From: Candidatus Accumulibacter aalborgensis
GTDB lineage: Bacteria > Pseudomonadota > Gammaproteobacteria > Burkholderiales > Rhodocyclaceae
Direction: 5' to 3'
NCBI RefSeq assembly: GCF_900089955.1
Contig: NZ_FLQX01000094.1
Location: 140,872-204,871, forward strand
Length of the DNA: 64,000 bases
Part shown: positions 16,309-25,199 of the stretch, piece after piece
How positions within the stretch are numbered: the first letter of the stretch is position 1
Layout: each line of letters opens with the position of its first letter
Notes under the pieces: generated by a model
Told to the model about the DNA's origin: nothing
What the model saw: the letters and a program-made list of their open reading frames with translations, nothing else
Database searches by the model: none
Position numbers and translations under genes: made by a program

Positions 16309-17387
16309 CATTCCTCCCGCAGTGAAATGTCGATCGGCGCCACCGCGCCGTCCACCGCCCGCGCATCGACGACGCCGCTGACCAGATTGGCGACGTAGAT
16401 CGCCTGCAGATCGACACCCCCCGGTTCCGCAAGCGGACCGATGTCGGCGATCATCGCGCGTAGCGCCGCCTCCCTCACCCGCGCCGCCAACTCGGCGGCA
16501 GCCACCGAGATCGCGGTAAAGCGGACTCGCTGCCCCGGCGCCATCACCGCCAGCCGCGGCAGGTCGGCCGAGATCACCGTCGCGATCTTCGGATAGCCGC
16601 CGGCGGTCTGACCGTCGGCAAGGAGAACGATCGGCAGCCCCTGGCCCGGCACCTGAATCGAGCCAGGGACGGTCGCATCGGAGGTGATCTCGGCGCCCTT
16701 GTCGGGACGATGCCTGAGCAACGGGCCATCGAGTCGCATTCCCATGCGATCGGCTGCCGGTGAAACCTGGTAAGCCGCACTGAGAAAATGTTCGATCGAC
16801 GGGGCATCGAAGTAATCGTCCTGCGGCCCCAAGACAACGCGAATCGGCGCAGCTTCCACAGGCGGCAAGGTGCGCAGCGTGCGCAAAATCCTCTCTCCGC
16901 CGCTGTACGCCACCACGGACAGGCGTGCGCCGGCCGCCAGCAAGCGGCCGTCCAGGCCACCGAGGCCGGCACGGGCGTAGGTCGACGCGCTGCCCAACAC
17001 CCGCGGCACACGGATGCCCGCCAGGGCGAGATAGCCCACCCGGCACTGTACCGGCATCCCGCAGCGCAGCGTCTCGCCCGGCGCCAGCATCAGGCTGCGC
17101 CAGGAGTCTACGCGGCGCGGCTCGCCGGCGCCGACCACCTCGGCCGAGAAATGACCTGAAAATGCGAGGTGCACCGGCGATGCCAGGGCGCGAACAGACA
17201 AACCGCCGGCCAGGAATTCGATCGCCGGCGCATCCTGGGCGTTGCCCAGCAAGGCATTGGCCAGGCGTAGCCAGCCGGGCTCCAGCGCTCCGGCGCGCGG
17301 CACGCCCAGTCTGCGCAAGCCCGGGCGACCCAGATCCTGGATCGAGGCCATTGCCCCAGCGCTGACGATTTCGAGCAAAGCGCTCAT
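16308..17387 (-). CDS. pxpC: 5-oxoprolinase subunit C (biotin-dependent carboxylase-like, KipA/YbgK)
   Basis: A 359-residue cyclophilin-like-domain protein beginning LEIVSAGAMASIQDLGRPGLRRLGVPRAGA, the family hallmark. PQDDYFDAPSIEHFLSAAYQVSPAADRMGMRLDG is the second block, and GQTAGGYPKIATVISADLPRLA the third. It overlaps pxpB by four bases and pxpA by one, so the three are translationally coupled. The product is part of the PxpABC complex. Confidence 0.95.
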   Translation of the reverse strand: MSALLEIVSAGAMASIQDLGRPGLRRLGVPRAGALEPGWLRLANALLGNAQDAPAIEFLAGGLSVRALASPVHLAFSGHFSAEVVGAGEPRRVDSWRSLMLAPGETLRCGMPVQCRVGYLALAGIRVPRVLGSASTYARAGLGGLDGRLLAAGARLSVVAYSGGERILRTLRTLPPVEAAPIRVVLGPQDDYFDAPSIEHFLSAAYQVSPAADRMGMRLDGPLLRHRPDKGAEITSDATVPGSIQVPGQGLPIVLLADGQTAGGYPKIATVISADLPRLAVMAPGQRVRFTAISVAAAELAARVREAALRAMIADIGPLAEPGGVDLQAIYVANLVSGVVDARAVDGAVAPIDISLREE

Positions 17388-18154
17388 CGCACGGTCTGAT
17401 CACCGCCGACCAGGAAGGAGATCGGCGGCAACGGCGACCTGCGCGTCGTCTCCTGCTCGGCGACCAGCGACGCGTACTCGGCCTCGCCGACCGCGCGAAA
17501 GCTGACGCGGTCGCCGGGCAGCAGCAGCGCCGCCTGCTGCCAGGCGGCAGAGAACAGCGGCACCGGACAGGCACCGATCAGATGCCAGCCGCCAGGGCTC
17601 GGCCAGGGGTAGATCGCGGTCAGCGTGCCGGCCGTCGCCACACTGCCGGCCGGGACACGCAGGCGCGGCTCGCTGCGGCGCGGCCTGGAAAGCACGGCCG
17701 GCAGATCGCCCATGAAGGCAAAACCGGGCAGAAAACCAAGCATGTAGACCTCGTAGGTACAGCTCGCATGCAAGCGAATCACCTCGGCCGGCGGCAGACC
17801 ACAGGCGACCGCCAGGTCCGCCAGATCAGGTCCGCAGCCGGCGATCTGGTCGCCATAGCAGACCGGCAGTTGCCACTGCCGACCCACACGCCTGCTGGCC
17901 CCTGCGGACGACGAAATGGCGGCGCGGATTGCCGGTTCGATTTCCGCCCGCGAGGTGAGCAGAGGATCGTAGATGACCGTCAGAGAACGGAAGGTGGGCA
18001 CCGTTTCGACGACGCCATGCAGGCCACCCTTGCCTATCGCCTGCGCCAGGGCCTCGTCGAGCGCGGCCACCGTAGCCAGCAAGCGGCGATCGACGCGGTC
18101 GCCAAACTCGATGGTCAGCGCCGTATCGCCAGCGTTGAGGATGCGAAACGTCAT
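17384..18154 (-). CDS. pxpB: 5-oxoprolinase subunit B (KipI/YbgJ family)
   Basis: A 256-residue protein starting MTFRILNAGDTALTIEFGD. Y-motif CTYEVYMLGFLPGFAFMGDLP and the RVPAGSVATAGTLTAIYPWPSPGGW block are diagnostic of KipI/PxpB. It is the first gene of the pxp operon and ends within pxpC. Its C-terminal tail of about 20 residues beyond the domain is variable. Confidence 0.95.
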   Translation of the reverse strand: MTFRILNAGDTALTIEFGDRVDRRLLATVAALDEALAQAIGKGGLHGVVETVPTFRSLTVIYDPLLTSRAEIEPAIRAAISSSAGASRRVGRQWQLPVCYGDQIAGCGPDLADLAVACGLPPAEVIRLHASCTYEVYMLGFLPGFAFMGDLPAVLSRPRRSEPRLRVPAGSVATAGTLTAIYPWPSPGGWHLIGACPVPLFSAAWQQAALLLPGDRVSFRAVGEAEYASLVAEQETTRRSPLPPISFLVGGDQTVR

Positions 18155-18177
18155 GCCACCTTGCCTCCACCCGTAGC

Positions 18178-18200
18178 TTGGGGTGAGGAACGAACCCCAA
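18178..18200. repeat. REP-like palindrome, copy B
   Basis: Perfect TTGGGG / CCCCAA arms around TGAGGAACGAA, preceded by CCGTAG. It lies in the gap between queD and pxpB. Confidence 0.8.
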
Positions 18201-18273
18201 CATTGTCCATGCGGAATGACATTGGTCTTCCTTGGTCACCCCGGCCGACGACGATCCTGAGTCCGACAGCCGC

Positions 18274-18717
18274 CTAGCCTCGAATCGCCTCCGCCCAGCA
18301 ATTGGGTGTTTCGTAGAGACGCAAGCGCTCGAGACACAAGTGATTGGCGTAGGTATCACGATAGACGGCATCGAGAATCGCGAACGCTCTCTGAGCCAGG
18401 TTTTCGGCGGTCGGCACGCAATCGAGCAGGACCGTCTTGTGCGCCGGCAGCGAGGCGAGAAAAGCGACGATCGGCGAATCACCCTCCCAGACCAGGAAGG
18501 CGTGATCCCATACATCGACCAGGTGCTGCCTGGCCAGTGCCTTGACTTCCGAAAAATCCATCACCATCCCGTTGGCCGGGTCGCCCGCCTGCCGGATGAT
18601 GTCGCCGGCAAGCGTAATCTCGAGCGCATAGCGATGACCGTGCAAATGACGGCACTGGCTCCTGTGGTCGGGAATGCGGTGGCCGGCGTCGAACTCGAGG
18701 CGGCGGGTGATAAGCAT
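18274..18717 (-). CDS. queD: 6-carboxytetrahydropterin synthase (QueD/PTPS family)
   Basis: A 147-residue T-fold enzyme of queuosine (7-deazaguanine) synthesis. Zinc histidines H13, H26 and H28 and catalytic Cys22 are visible in FDAGHRIP and QCRHLHGHRY. The C-terminal DCVPTAENLAQRAF is the substrate-binding block with the conserved Glu. ATG 18717 gives the family length; the longer frame to 18954 runs into the neighbour. A pterin-synthase role without queuosine cannot be excluded. Confidence 0.9.
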   Translation of the reverse strand: MLITRRLEFDAGHRIPDHRSQCRHLHGHRYALEITLAGDIIRQAGDPANGMVMDFSEVKALARQHLVDVWDHAFLVWEGDSPIVAFLASLPAHKTVLLDCVPTAENLAQRAFAILDAVYRDTYANHLCLERLRLYETPNCWAEAIRG

Positions 18718-18797
18718 CGGAAATGGGCGCGAAAGTGAGCGTCGATTATAGCACTGCCGTTCCTGGCTCTCCCGAGCACAAAGCGGCGCCGGACGAT

Positions 18798-19235
18798 TCA
18801 CTCGCCGACGGTGATCGGCAGCGGCGCCATCTCCTTGTAAAGCAGCGGCAGCGGCGGCTTTTGCGAGAGAGTAATGATCCGTGTTCCCGGCGGATAGATC
18901 AGGTGGTAGCACAGGAACATGTGCGCCTCCTCGCTGCCGAGAAGCAACTCCCACAAGGCCGTATAGCCGGGATGGCCGAGAACCTCCACTTCCTGGTAGT
19001 CGTGCCGGTTGAGCCGCACTGAGCGCTGGCGAAATTCCAGTTCAGGCTTCTTCGGGCCGAGCAGTTCGTGCATCAGGATGCGCCGAACCTCGGGCAGGAC
19101 GATCATGCCAACGCAGTCTGCGCCCACCAGCCACTCGACCGCCCGGCCTTCGCCGCCGGGGTCCGGCAGATGGTCGCCGAAAGCCTGGCACCAACGCGGA
19201 AAGTAGGCCGTGTAGCGGCGAATGATCTTTTCCAT
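18798..19235 (-). CDS. Conserved protein of unknown function
   Basis: A 145-residue soluble protein beginning MEKIIRRYTAYFPRWCQAFG. It has blocks VGADCVGMIVLPEVRRILMHELLGP, YTALWELLLGSEEAHMFLCYHLIYPPG and a proline-rich C-terminal end. No domain is recognised. It starts 12 bases after the CBS gene stop on the same strand, so it probably belongs to the DUF1538-PII-CBS transcript. Confidence 0.65.
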   Translation of the reverse strand: MEKIIRRYTAYFPRWCQAFGDHLPDPGGEGRAVEWLVGADCVGMIVLPEVRRILMHELLGPKKPELEFRQRSVRLNRHDYQEVEVLGHPGYTALWELLLGSEEAHMFLCYHLIYPPGTRIITLSQKPPLPLLYKEMAPLPITVGE

Positions 19236-19247
19236 GGCCTCCCGTAC

Positions 19248-19643
19248 CTAGTGATCGCGCAACGCACGTTCAATGAGACTGCTCACCACGTCGGTATCCG
19301 AAACGAAACCCTGCAGCTCGTTGTTATCGATGACCAGCACTCGCTTTACCGAATACTCGATCATCAGCCGCGCCAGATAGCGGATTTCCAGGTGCTGTGA
19401 AACCTGCAGAGCGGGTTTCTGGGCGATGTCGTAGACATTGAGCAGGTCGATGTCGCCATCCTCGGCGATCACCGCTTTGGCGACGTCGCGATAGGCGATC
19501 AGCCCGTAGGCGTCGCCAGAATGGCGCTTCTCGACGACCAGCGAGCGGACGCCGCGCTCCTTCATCGTCATCAGCGCCTCGCGCACAGTGGCCATTGGGC
19601 TGATAGTGACGACATCCTTCTTCATGATTCCGGCAACCAACAT
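19248..19643 (-). CDS. Tandem CBS-domain protein
   Basis: A 131-residue stand-alone Bateman module. CBS1 begins MLVAGIMKKDVVTISPMATVREALMTM and CBS2 begins PALQVSQHLEIRYLARLMIEYSVKRVLVID; each ends with a GLIAYRDVAK or GFVSDTDVVS helix. Such modules bind adenine nucleotides or S-adenosylmethionine and regulate partners. ATG 19643 has GAAGGAG nine bases upstream. It is 74 bases after the PII-like gene and on its strand, hinting at joint control of the DUF1538 membrane protein. Confidence 0.9.
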   Translation of the reverse strand: MLVAGIMKKDVVTISPMATVREALMTMKERGVRSLVVEKRHSGDAYGLIAYRDVAKAVIAEDGDIDLLNVYDIAQKPALQVSQHLEIRYLARLMIEYSVKRVLVIDNNELQGFVSDTDVVSSLIERALRDH

Positions 19644-19717
19644 GGCAAGAACTCCTTCAGGCAATGATTGTGGTTGGCTACTCGACAGCGGACTCTCGGC
19701 TGATGGCCGAAGGTGGC

Positions 19718-20065
19718 TCACAGATCCTCTTCGACTTCGCGGCGAAATGCCTGCATCTGTGCCAGGCCGATGCCGACGACGCTGCCCAGCGGCAGCGAAA
19801 GAGCGAGACCACCGCCCGGCTCGTCGAGCTTCATCTCGATCTTGACCGCCCGCAGGATGCGCATCGACAGTTGCTTCTCGGCGATGCACAACAGCACCGA
19901 CTCCTTGCGCTCGAGACCAAGACCGAGAAAGGTCTTGCGCTCATTGTGGCGCAGACCCTTGCCCTTGAGAATCGTCAGACCGGTAGCGCCGGCCTGCTTG
20001 AGAATGCCCACCGCGCGATTCTCGTCCTCGTCCGGGACGATCAGCACCACAGCAGAAAACTTCAT
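19718..20065 (-). CDS. P-II-like regulatory protein
   Basis: A 115-residue protein with the ferredoxin-like beta-alpha-beta fold of PII. MKFSAVVLIVPDEDENRAVGILKQAG, then TILKGKGLRH, then LLCIAEKQLSMRILRAVKIEM correspond to the first strand, helix and second half of the fold. The T-loop tyrosine region of GlnB is not conserved, so uridylylation is unlikely. It overlaps the DUF1538 gene by four bases, indicating a stoichiometric partner. It may sense a nucleotide and regulate the membrane protein, as SbtB and GlnK do for theirs. Confidence 0.85.
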   Translation of the reverse strand: MKFSAVVLIVPDEDENRAVGILKQAGATGLTILKGKGLRHNERKTFLGLGLERKESVLLCIAEKQLSMRILRAVKIEMKLDEPGGGLALSLPLGSVVGIGLAQMQAFRREVEEDL

Positions 20066-21561
20066 CGTGTTTTCTCCTTCACAGGTTTCCTCGACATCAG
20101 CCAGGTAGCGAGGATGCCATAAGACATGACGATCATCATCGGCAACAGCGAGGCAAAAGCGATCAGGCCGAAGCCGTCGATCATCGGGTCGCGGCCCGGC
20201 GTGTTTTCAGCCAGGCCAACGCCGAGCGCAGTGACCAGCGGCACGGTCACCGTCGAGGTCGTCACGCCACCGCAGTCGAAGGCGATCGGCACGATGAAGC
20301 GCGGCGCCACCCGGGTCATGGCGATCACCAGCAGGTAACCGGGGATCAGCCAGTAAGCAATGTTGATGCCGTCGACGATGCGCGCGCAGCCGATGACGAT
20401 GCCGATGCCGACACCGACCGAGACCAGGGAACGCAACCAGAGACCGTTGAGTTGCCCGAGGCTGACCTCGTCGGCCTTGATCGACAGCGCGATCAGCGCC
20501 GGCTCGGCCATCGTGGTGGCAAAACCGATCAGGAAGCCGTAGAGGTAGAGCACCCACAGGGTAACGCCGTGGCGCATCAGGCCGCGGGTCATCTCGTCAC
20601 CGAGCGGGAAGAGCCCGACCTCCAGCCCTTCGTCGAACAGATACAGGCCGACCGCAACGAACAGCATGCCGACCGCCAGACCACGCGGATCGGCGAGCGG
20701 CCGCCGCAGGATGACGAAACTCGAAAAGAGGACCACCGCGATGATCGGCAACAGATTTCTGACCACGATCAAGAAATCGATCAGCATCGCCCAGCCCGCA
20801 TACTGGTGCTGATCGTCGGTCGGCATCATCGCCACCGCGGTGCCCGCCGCCGCCGGAACAAAGAAGACGATGCCGTAAATCTGGATGATGATCATCGGCG
20901 CCAGCGCGCCGAAGGCGATCAGACCGAAGCCGTCGAGCATCGGATTACGGCCGCGGATCGTCGTCGCCAGGCCAACGCCGAGAGCGGTCAGCAGCGGCGC
21001 GGTGACCGTCGAGGCGACGACACCGCCCGAATCGAAAGCCAGGCCAACCAGTTGCGGCGGCGAGAACACGGTCAGCGTGACGACGATCAGGTAGCCAGGA
21101 ATCAGGTAGTTGGCAATCGACTGCCCGAGGACGATACGCCACACCCCGACCATCACTGCCAGGCCTACACCGAGCGCGGCGACCATGCGCAGAGTCAGCG
21201 CGCCCATGCTGCCGCCGGAGACCGCCTCGGCCTTGTAGGCCACGGCCATCAGCGCCGGTTCGGCGACCACCGAGGCGAAACTGATGCAGAAGGCAAAAAA
21301 CATCAGCCAGAAAAACGAGCCGCGGCGGGCAAAATCGAAAGCCATCGTCTCGCCAGCAGGAAAGATCGCGGCGTCGAGTCCCTTGACGAACAGCGCCAGG
21401 CCCACGAGGACGGCGGCAAAGCCGCCGATCAGCGCGGCCGGGCTATCCGGCAGGCGCTGGATGAAAAAAGCCTGAAAGATGACGACCACGATCAGCGTTG
21501 GTGCCAGGTCTCTCGCCGCCTCGCGCAGGAGCTCGCCGACGATGCGCAGCAGCGAACCCAT
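20062..21561 (-). CDS. DUF1538 membrane protein (internally duplicated)
   Basis: A 499-residue polytopic membrane protein built from two repeats of about 240 residues. The blocks FCISFASVVAEPALMAVAYKAEAVSGG and FLIGFATTMAEPALIALSIKADEVSLG are the matching halves. FDSGGVVASTVTAPLLTALGVGL pairs with FDCGGVTTSTVTVPLVTALGVGL. About 12 helices are expected. The family has no established substrate. The duplicated, probably inverted layout with GG-STVT re-entrant-like motifs looks like a secondary transporter. It is first in a run with PII-like and CBS genes. Confidence 0.9.
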   Translation of the reverse strand: MGSLLRIVGELLREAARDLAPTLIVVVIFQAFFIQRLPDSPAALIGGFAAVLVGLALFVKGLDAAIFPAGETMAFDFARRGSFFWLMFFAFCISFASVVAEPALMAVAYKAEAVSGGSMGALTLRMVAALGVGLAVMVGVWRIVLGQSIANYLIPGYLIVVTLTVFSPPQLVGLAFDSGGVVASTVTAPLLTALGVGLATTIRGRNPMLDGFGLIAFGALAPMIIIQIYGIVFFVPAAAGTAVAMMPTDDQHQYAGWAMLIDFLIVVRNLLPIIAVVLFSSFVILRRPLADPRGLAVGMLFVAVGLYLFDEGLEVGLFPLGDEMTRGLMRHGVTLWVLYLYGFLIGFATTMAEPALIALSIKADEVSLGQLNGLWLRSLVSVGVGIGIVIGCARIVDGINIAYWLIPGYLLVIAMTRVAPRFIVPIAFDCGGVTTSTVTVPLVTALGVGLAENTPGRDPMIDGFGLIAFASLLPMMIVMSYGILATWLMSRKPVKEKTR

Positions 21562-21897
21562 GCCGTGCCCTAAGCCCCGACGGCCGACCGCGCGAGGAGG
21601 CTCGGCGACAGGAAGGGAAGCTGGCCAGCGGTGGTCATCGGTTCTGGAAAGAAATTGGTGACACTGAGGCGAATCATGCCGTAGATCGGCCGGCGCGACA
21701 AGCCTGGGCCTTGATTCAGTCGTGCGGCATGAACCCGCAGTTTTTCCTGACCCGCCTCATCGACACGCGCTATAGCCGTAGCATAATGTAGTATGGATGA
21801 GTTTTCCTCGCCTTGACTTTCGGCGATGCCCTTGCGCCTGGGCGGATAGTCACGCTTTGGGGCCAGGGTGACAAACCGGGAAGGAACCGACGACTCG
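21562..21897. other. Divergent intergenic region
   Basis: 336 bases between the DUF1538 gene and the antiporter operon, containing both promoter regions. An open frame at 21570-21926 (minus) overlaps the antiporter start and has no recognisable content. No tRNA or riboswitch was recognised. Confidence 0.45.
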
Positions 21898-23094
21898 ATG
21901 TTCAATTCGATCCAGATTTTCGGCATGGCGCTTCTCGGCGGCCTCAGTGCGGGCGAGCTTTCGCGTCGAGTGTTGGCTTTGCCACGAACAAGCGGCTACG
22001 TCGTCTTTGGACTGCTGCTCGGCAAGAGCGGACTGGGGTGGATTGCGCCGTACCACATCGAATCCAACCAGATCTTCATCGATCTGGGATTGGGACTGAT
22101 CCTCTTCCAATTGGGCTATGAGGTTCCACCGGTGGCCGTCAGCGAAGGATGGAACCGACTGCGCGCGGGGGTATTGGTCTCCCTGACCACAGTATCATCC
22201 ATAGTCCTGGCGCTCCTGGCCCTGGAGTTTTCCGTCAGTTCCGCAATTTTTGCGGCAACCCTTTGCCTGGCCACGTCGCCAGCGATCACGATTGCGACCT
22301 GTAGCGACGTCGGCGCGAAAGGAGACAAGACTGGCGTGCTGCTAACGATGGTGGCGATCAATGGTTGTGTAGCCTTTGCTGCCTCGGCGTGGTCAATGGT
22401 CTTCTTGGTTGACGACGAAGGCATCCGCAGCCTTGCCGGCGTCTGGAAAGCGAGCCAGGAAATCGGTGGAGCGGCGGTGCTCGGTGGTGCTTGCGCCGGG
22501 CTCGTATTGCTGGCTGCTCAAGTCCTGGGGCGGCGACCGGAACATCAGCACCTGTTGATTCTGGGCACCATCGTGCTCGGCGTTGGAACCGCGATCTACC
22601 TGGATATTTCGGTATATCTGCCCATGTTACTCTTCGGTTACATGACGCGAACCTGTGATCGAGGCAAGCAGGTCGTTGCCATCCGGATTGCCAGTGATGC
22701 CCGGATCTTTCTCGTCGCCACTTTCGTTCTTGCCGGTGCCGCCCTCGACATCGGCGAGCTGTTCGAGTACTGGCAGGAAGCCTTGCTGGTCGTGGCAGCC
22801 CGTTTCGCCGGGCAAATGGCGGGCGTTTTCGGGAATCGGAATCGCCTCCGTCTGAGCGCTGAATCGTCGATTTACCTGTCAATTGGTCTGCAACCGATGT
22901 CGAGCATTGCACTGGTTCTACTCGCCAGCATGCAGACGCTATACTCAGGTCTTGAGCCCAGATTGACAGGCACCTTGCTGGCGACGATTCTTCTCATGCA
23001 GCTACTTGGCCCCTTGGCAACCCAGACAGCGATCAAGGGTTTCGGCGAGGCAACCAGCTTACAATCGAACGTTCGGCAAGAGAAAGACCAATAA
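21898..23094 (+). CDS. CPA2-family cation:proton antiporter (first of two)
   Basis: A 398-residue Na+/H+ exchanger-family membrane protein. After a short N terminus it shows the CPA2 helices GYVVFGLLLGKSGLGWI, IDLGLGLILFQLGYEVPP (the Kef/NapA-like helix 3 block) and LCLATSPAITIATCSDVGAKGDKT. It lacks a C-terminal RCK/TrkA-N domain. ATG 21898 follows GGGAAGGAACC; a GTG at 21868 is possible. It opens the five-gene operon. Ion specificity is not known; K+ or Na+ against H+ are family options. Confidence 0.88.
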   Translation: MFNSIQIFGMALLGGLSAGELSRRVLALPRTSGYVVFGLLLGKSGLGWIAPYHIESNQIFIDLGLGLILFQLGYEVPPVAVSEGWNRLRAGVLVSLTTVSSIVLALLALEFSVSSAIFAATLCLATSPAITIATCSDVGAKGDKTGVLLTMVAINGCVAFAASAWSMVFLVDDEGIRSLAGVWKASQEIGGAAVLGGACAGLVLLAAQVLGRRPEHQHLLILGTIVLGVGTAIYLDISVYLPMLLFGYMTRTCDRGKQVVAIRIASDARIFLVATFVLAGAALDIGELFEYWQEALLVVAARFAGQMAGVFGNRNRLRLSAESSIYLSIGLQPMSSIALVLLASMQTLYSGLEPRLTGTLLATILLMQLLGPLATQTAIKGFGEATSLQSNVRQEKDQ

Positions 23095-23128
23095 CCGGCA
23101 GTTCCATACATGGAGACAAGAATACAAA

Positions 23129-23911
23129 ATGAGCAGACGCCCCTTACGTATCGGTCTCTCCGCACGCATCTACCACCCAATGGTCGGCGCCACGGGTTTG
23201 CAGTCGAAATCCCTCCAGTATCTCGAGCAGTCCGTGGCGCACTGGGTGATGTCCCGCGACGTGATGGTGTTCATGGTTCCGGCAGTCAGTGGCGACGCCA
23301 TGGTCCATCGCAGCAGCATCCGGCTTTCGGACTATCCGGAGTATCTGGATGGGCTGATTCTGCAAGGCGGCGCCGACATCAACCCGCAAAGCTACGGCGA
23401 GGAACCGTCGCATCCCGACTGGGCCGGCGATCGGGTTCGCGACGCCTACGAGATGGAACTGCTGCACGAATTCATGGAAGCCGGAAAAGCGGTGCTGGGC
23501 ATCTGTCGCGGCGCCCAACTGATCAACGTGGCGCTTGGCGGGACGCTTTATCAGGACATCGCGACGCAGATCGCGACGGCGGGGGCGCACGTTCATGCCG
23601 ACTACGATCGACACAGCCATGCGATCGAATGGGCAGACAAGTCCGGCTTGGCGAGGCTTTATCCGGGCGCGCCCGGCGGACGGGTGGTCTCGATTCATCA
23701 TCAGGCGATCAAGGCACTGGGTCGGGACCTGCGGGTCGAGGCGCGCAGCACGGAGGACCAGGTCATCGAGGCCATACGCCTGCAAGGCAGACCCTATGTC
23801 GTCGGCCTGCAATGGCATCCCGAGTTCCATCCGCCCGGCAGCGAGGATCTGTTGGACTGCACGCCGATCCTTGACGAATTTCTCGCAGCAGCGCGCGGTC
23901 GATTCTGGTAA
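23129..23911 (+). CDS. Class I glutamine amidotransferase-like gamma-glutamyl hydrolase (PuuD-like)
   Basis: A 260-residue peptidase C26-type protein. The nucleophile C126 is in VLGICRGAQLINVALGGTLYQD, and the partners H230 and E232 are in QWHPEFHP. GLILQGGADINPQSYG is the oxyanion-loop region. The closest named family is PuuD, which cleaves gamma-glutamyl-GABA. GGAG precedes the ATG. It lies between two antiporter genes and one gene before the YbdK ligase, so it plausibly degrades a gamma-glutamyl product of that ligase. This pairing is inference. Confidence 0.9.
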   Translation: MSRRPLRIGLSARIYHPMVGATGLQSKSLQYLEQSVAHWVMSRDVMVFMVPAVSGDAMVHRSSIRLSDYPEYLDGLILQGGADINPQSYGEEPSHPDWAGDRVRDAYEMELLHEFMEAGKAVLGICRGAQLINVALGGTLYQDIATQIATAGAHVHADYDRHSHAIEWADKSGLARLYPGAPGGRVVSIHHQAIKALGRDLRVEARSTEDQVIEAIRLQGRPYVVGLQWHPEFHPPGSEDLLDCTPILDEFLAAARGRFW

Positions 23912-23924
23912 GCGGATCGGACCG

Positions 23925-25199
23925 ATGCTGAACGATATTCTGTCACCCGCACGGGCCGCCTGGGAAGACTTGCAGGAGCGACTCTTCTTCCTGCCACCTT
24001 TCCCCGATGAACTCGATTCGCTGGCCTTGTTCAGCCTGCTGCTGGTCGTCGGTTTGCTGATGGGCGAGTGGTTACGGGCCAATCTCGGCTGGCCAAAAGT
24101 CATTGGTTACGTTCTCGCGGGGACACTGTTCGGACCCTCACTGCTCGGCTGGATCAGTCTCGAAGCACTGGCCCAGATACGGCCGATCGCCGATGCCGCA
24201 CTCGGACTCCTGATGCTCGAGATCGGGCGACGCCTTGATCTGCGCTGGCTAAGCCACAACCGCGCTTTGCTGCGGGCGACGCTTGGCGAAATCACCCTCT
24301 CCTTTGCGGCCATTTTCCTCTTTGCGTACGCGGTGGTTGGCCTGATGCCGGCATGGGCCGCTGCCGCTGCGGCAGTGACCATGGCCTCGGCGCCGGCCGT
24401 AGTCTTGTTGATCGTCGAGGAATCCAGCGCCCAGGGACAGGTGACCGAACGGGTCATCCTGCACACCGCGCTGAGTGCTGCCGCGTCATTCTTCGTCTTT
24501 GCCGTCGTCGTCGGCGTGGTCCATGCAGAATACAGCGACGACTGGCTCAACGCGGTGATTCACCCGCTGTGGGTCGTGGTCGGTGCCTCGATCATTGGCT
24601 GGCTGATGGCGCGTCTCGCTCTGCTGATTGCCGCTCTGTTGCCGAAACGCTCGCTGGCGCAGGTCTTCATCCTGGTGGCGTCGGCATTGCTGGCGGTGGG
24701 CACCGCCCGCATGTTGGCGGTGCCGGTTTTCCTGACGCTCTTCCTGATGGGCGTGACCCTTTCGTTCAGCGATCAACGGAGAACGCTGAGCTATACCAAC
24801 CTTCCCGAAGGGCACTGGTTACTGGCCATCATCCTCTTCGTCGTCGTCGGCGCTTCGCTGCCTTGGTCGGACTTCACCTGGCTGATCGGACTGCAGGCCA
24901 TTGGCATGCTGATCGTTCGGGCGCTGGCCAAGGTGGCTGCCCTGGTCTGGGCGGGCGGCGGGCTGTCCGTCACCAAGCGAGTCATGGTGGGAATCGGGAT
25001 TCAGCCCCTGTCGGCGACCGCCGTCTTCATGGCCTATGAAGTCGCCAGCCTTTATCCGGAAATCGGCCGCTCGTCGCTGTCGCTGCCGCTGTTTGCAGCG
25101 GCCATAATGGAACTCGCCGGCCCTGCCCTCTGCCGATTCGCCCTGGTGCGAGCCGGCGAAACCGCGGCGGTGGACAACAGCAAGGAAGGAGTGGCATGA
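23925..25199 (+). CDS. CPA2-family cation:proton antiporter (second of two)
   Basis: A 424-residue membrane protein of the same superfamily as the product at 21898 but clearly diverged. GYVLAGTLFGPSLLGWISLEALAQI and ALGLLMLEIGRRLDLRWL are the helix 2-3 blocks, and AAAVTMASAPAVVLLIVEESSAQGQVTER is the unwound-helix region. It has no RCK domain. It starts 13 bases after the amidotransferase gene and overlaps ybdK by four bases. Having two unlike CPA2 subunits in one operon raises the possibility of a heterodimer. Confidence 0.88.
   Translation: MLNDILSPARAAWEDLQERLFFLPPFPDELDSLALFSLLLVVGLLMGEWLRANLGWPKVIGYVLAGTLFGPSLLGWISLEALAQIRPIADAALGLLMLEIGRRLDLRWLSHNRALLRATLGEITLSFAAIFLFAYAVVGLMPAWAAAAAAVTMASAPAVVLLIVEESSAQGQVTERVILHTALSAAASFFVFAVVVGVVHAEYSDDWLNAVIHPLWVVVGASIIGWLMARLALLIAALLPKRSLAQVFILVASALLAVGTARMLAVPVFLTLFLMGVTLSFSDQRRTLSYTNLPEGHWLLAIILFVVVGASLPWSDFTWLIGLQAIGMLIVRALAKVAALVWAGGGLSVTKRVMVGIGIQPLSATAVFMAYEVASLYPEIGRSSLSLPLFAAAIMELAGPALCRFALVRAGETAAVDNSKEGVA

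Noticed and set aside
15523..17574. Very long minus-strand frame upstream of the pxpA start
   Set aside because: Its first two thirds are a shadow of pxpC in another frame, rich in Arg/Pro; the real protein begins at 16308.
20452..21573. 373-residue plus-strand frame opposite DUF1538
   Set aside because: Composition (Arg/Gln/Asp/His-rich, no hydrophobic core) is that of an antisense shadow.
21570..21926. 118-residue minus-strand frame in the divergent region
   Set aside because: It overlaps the antiporter start and has no domain; treated as non-coding.
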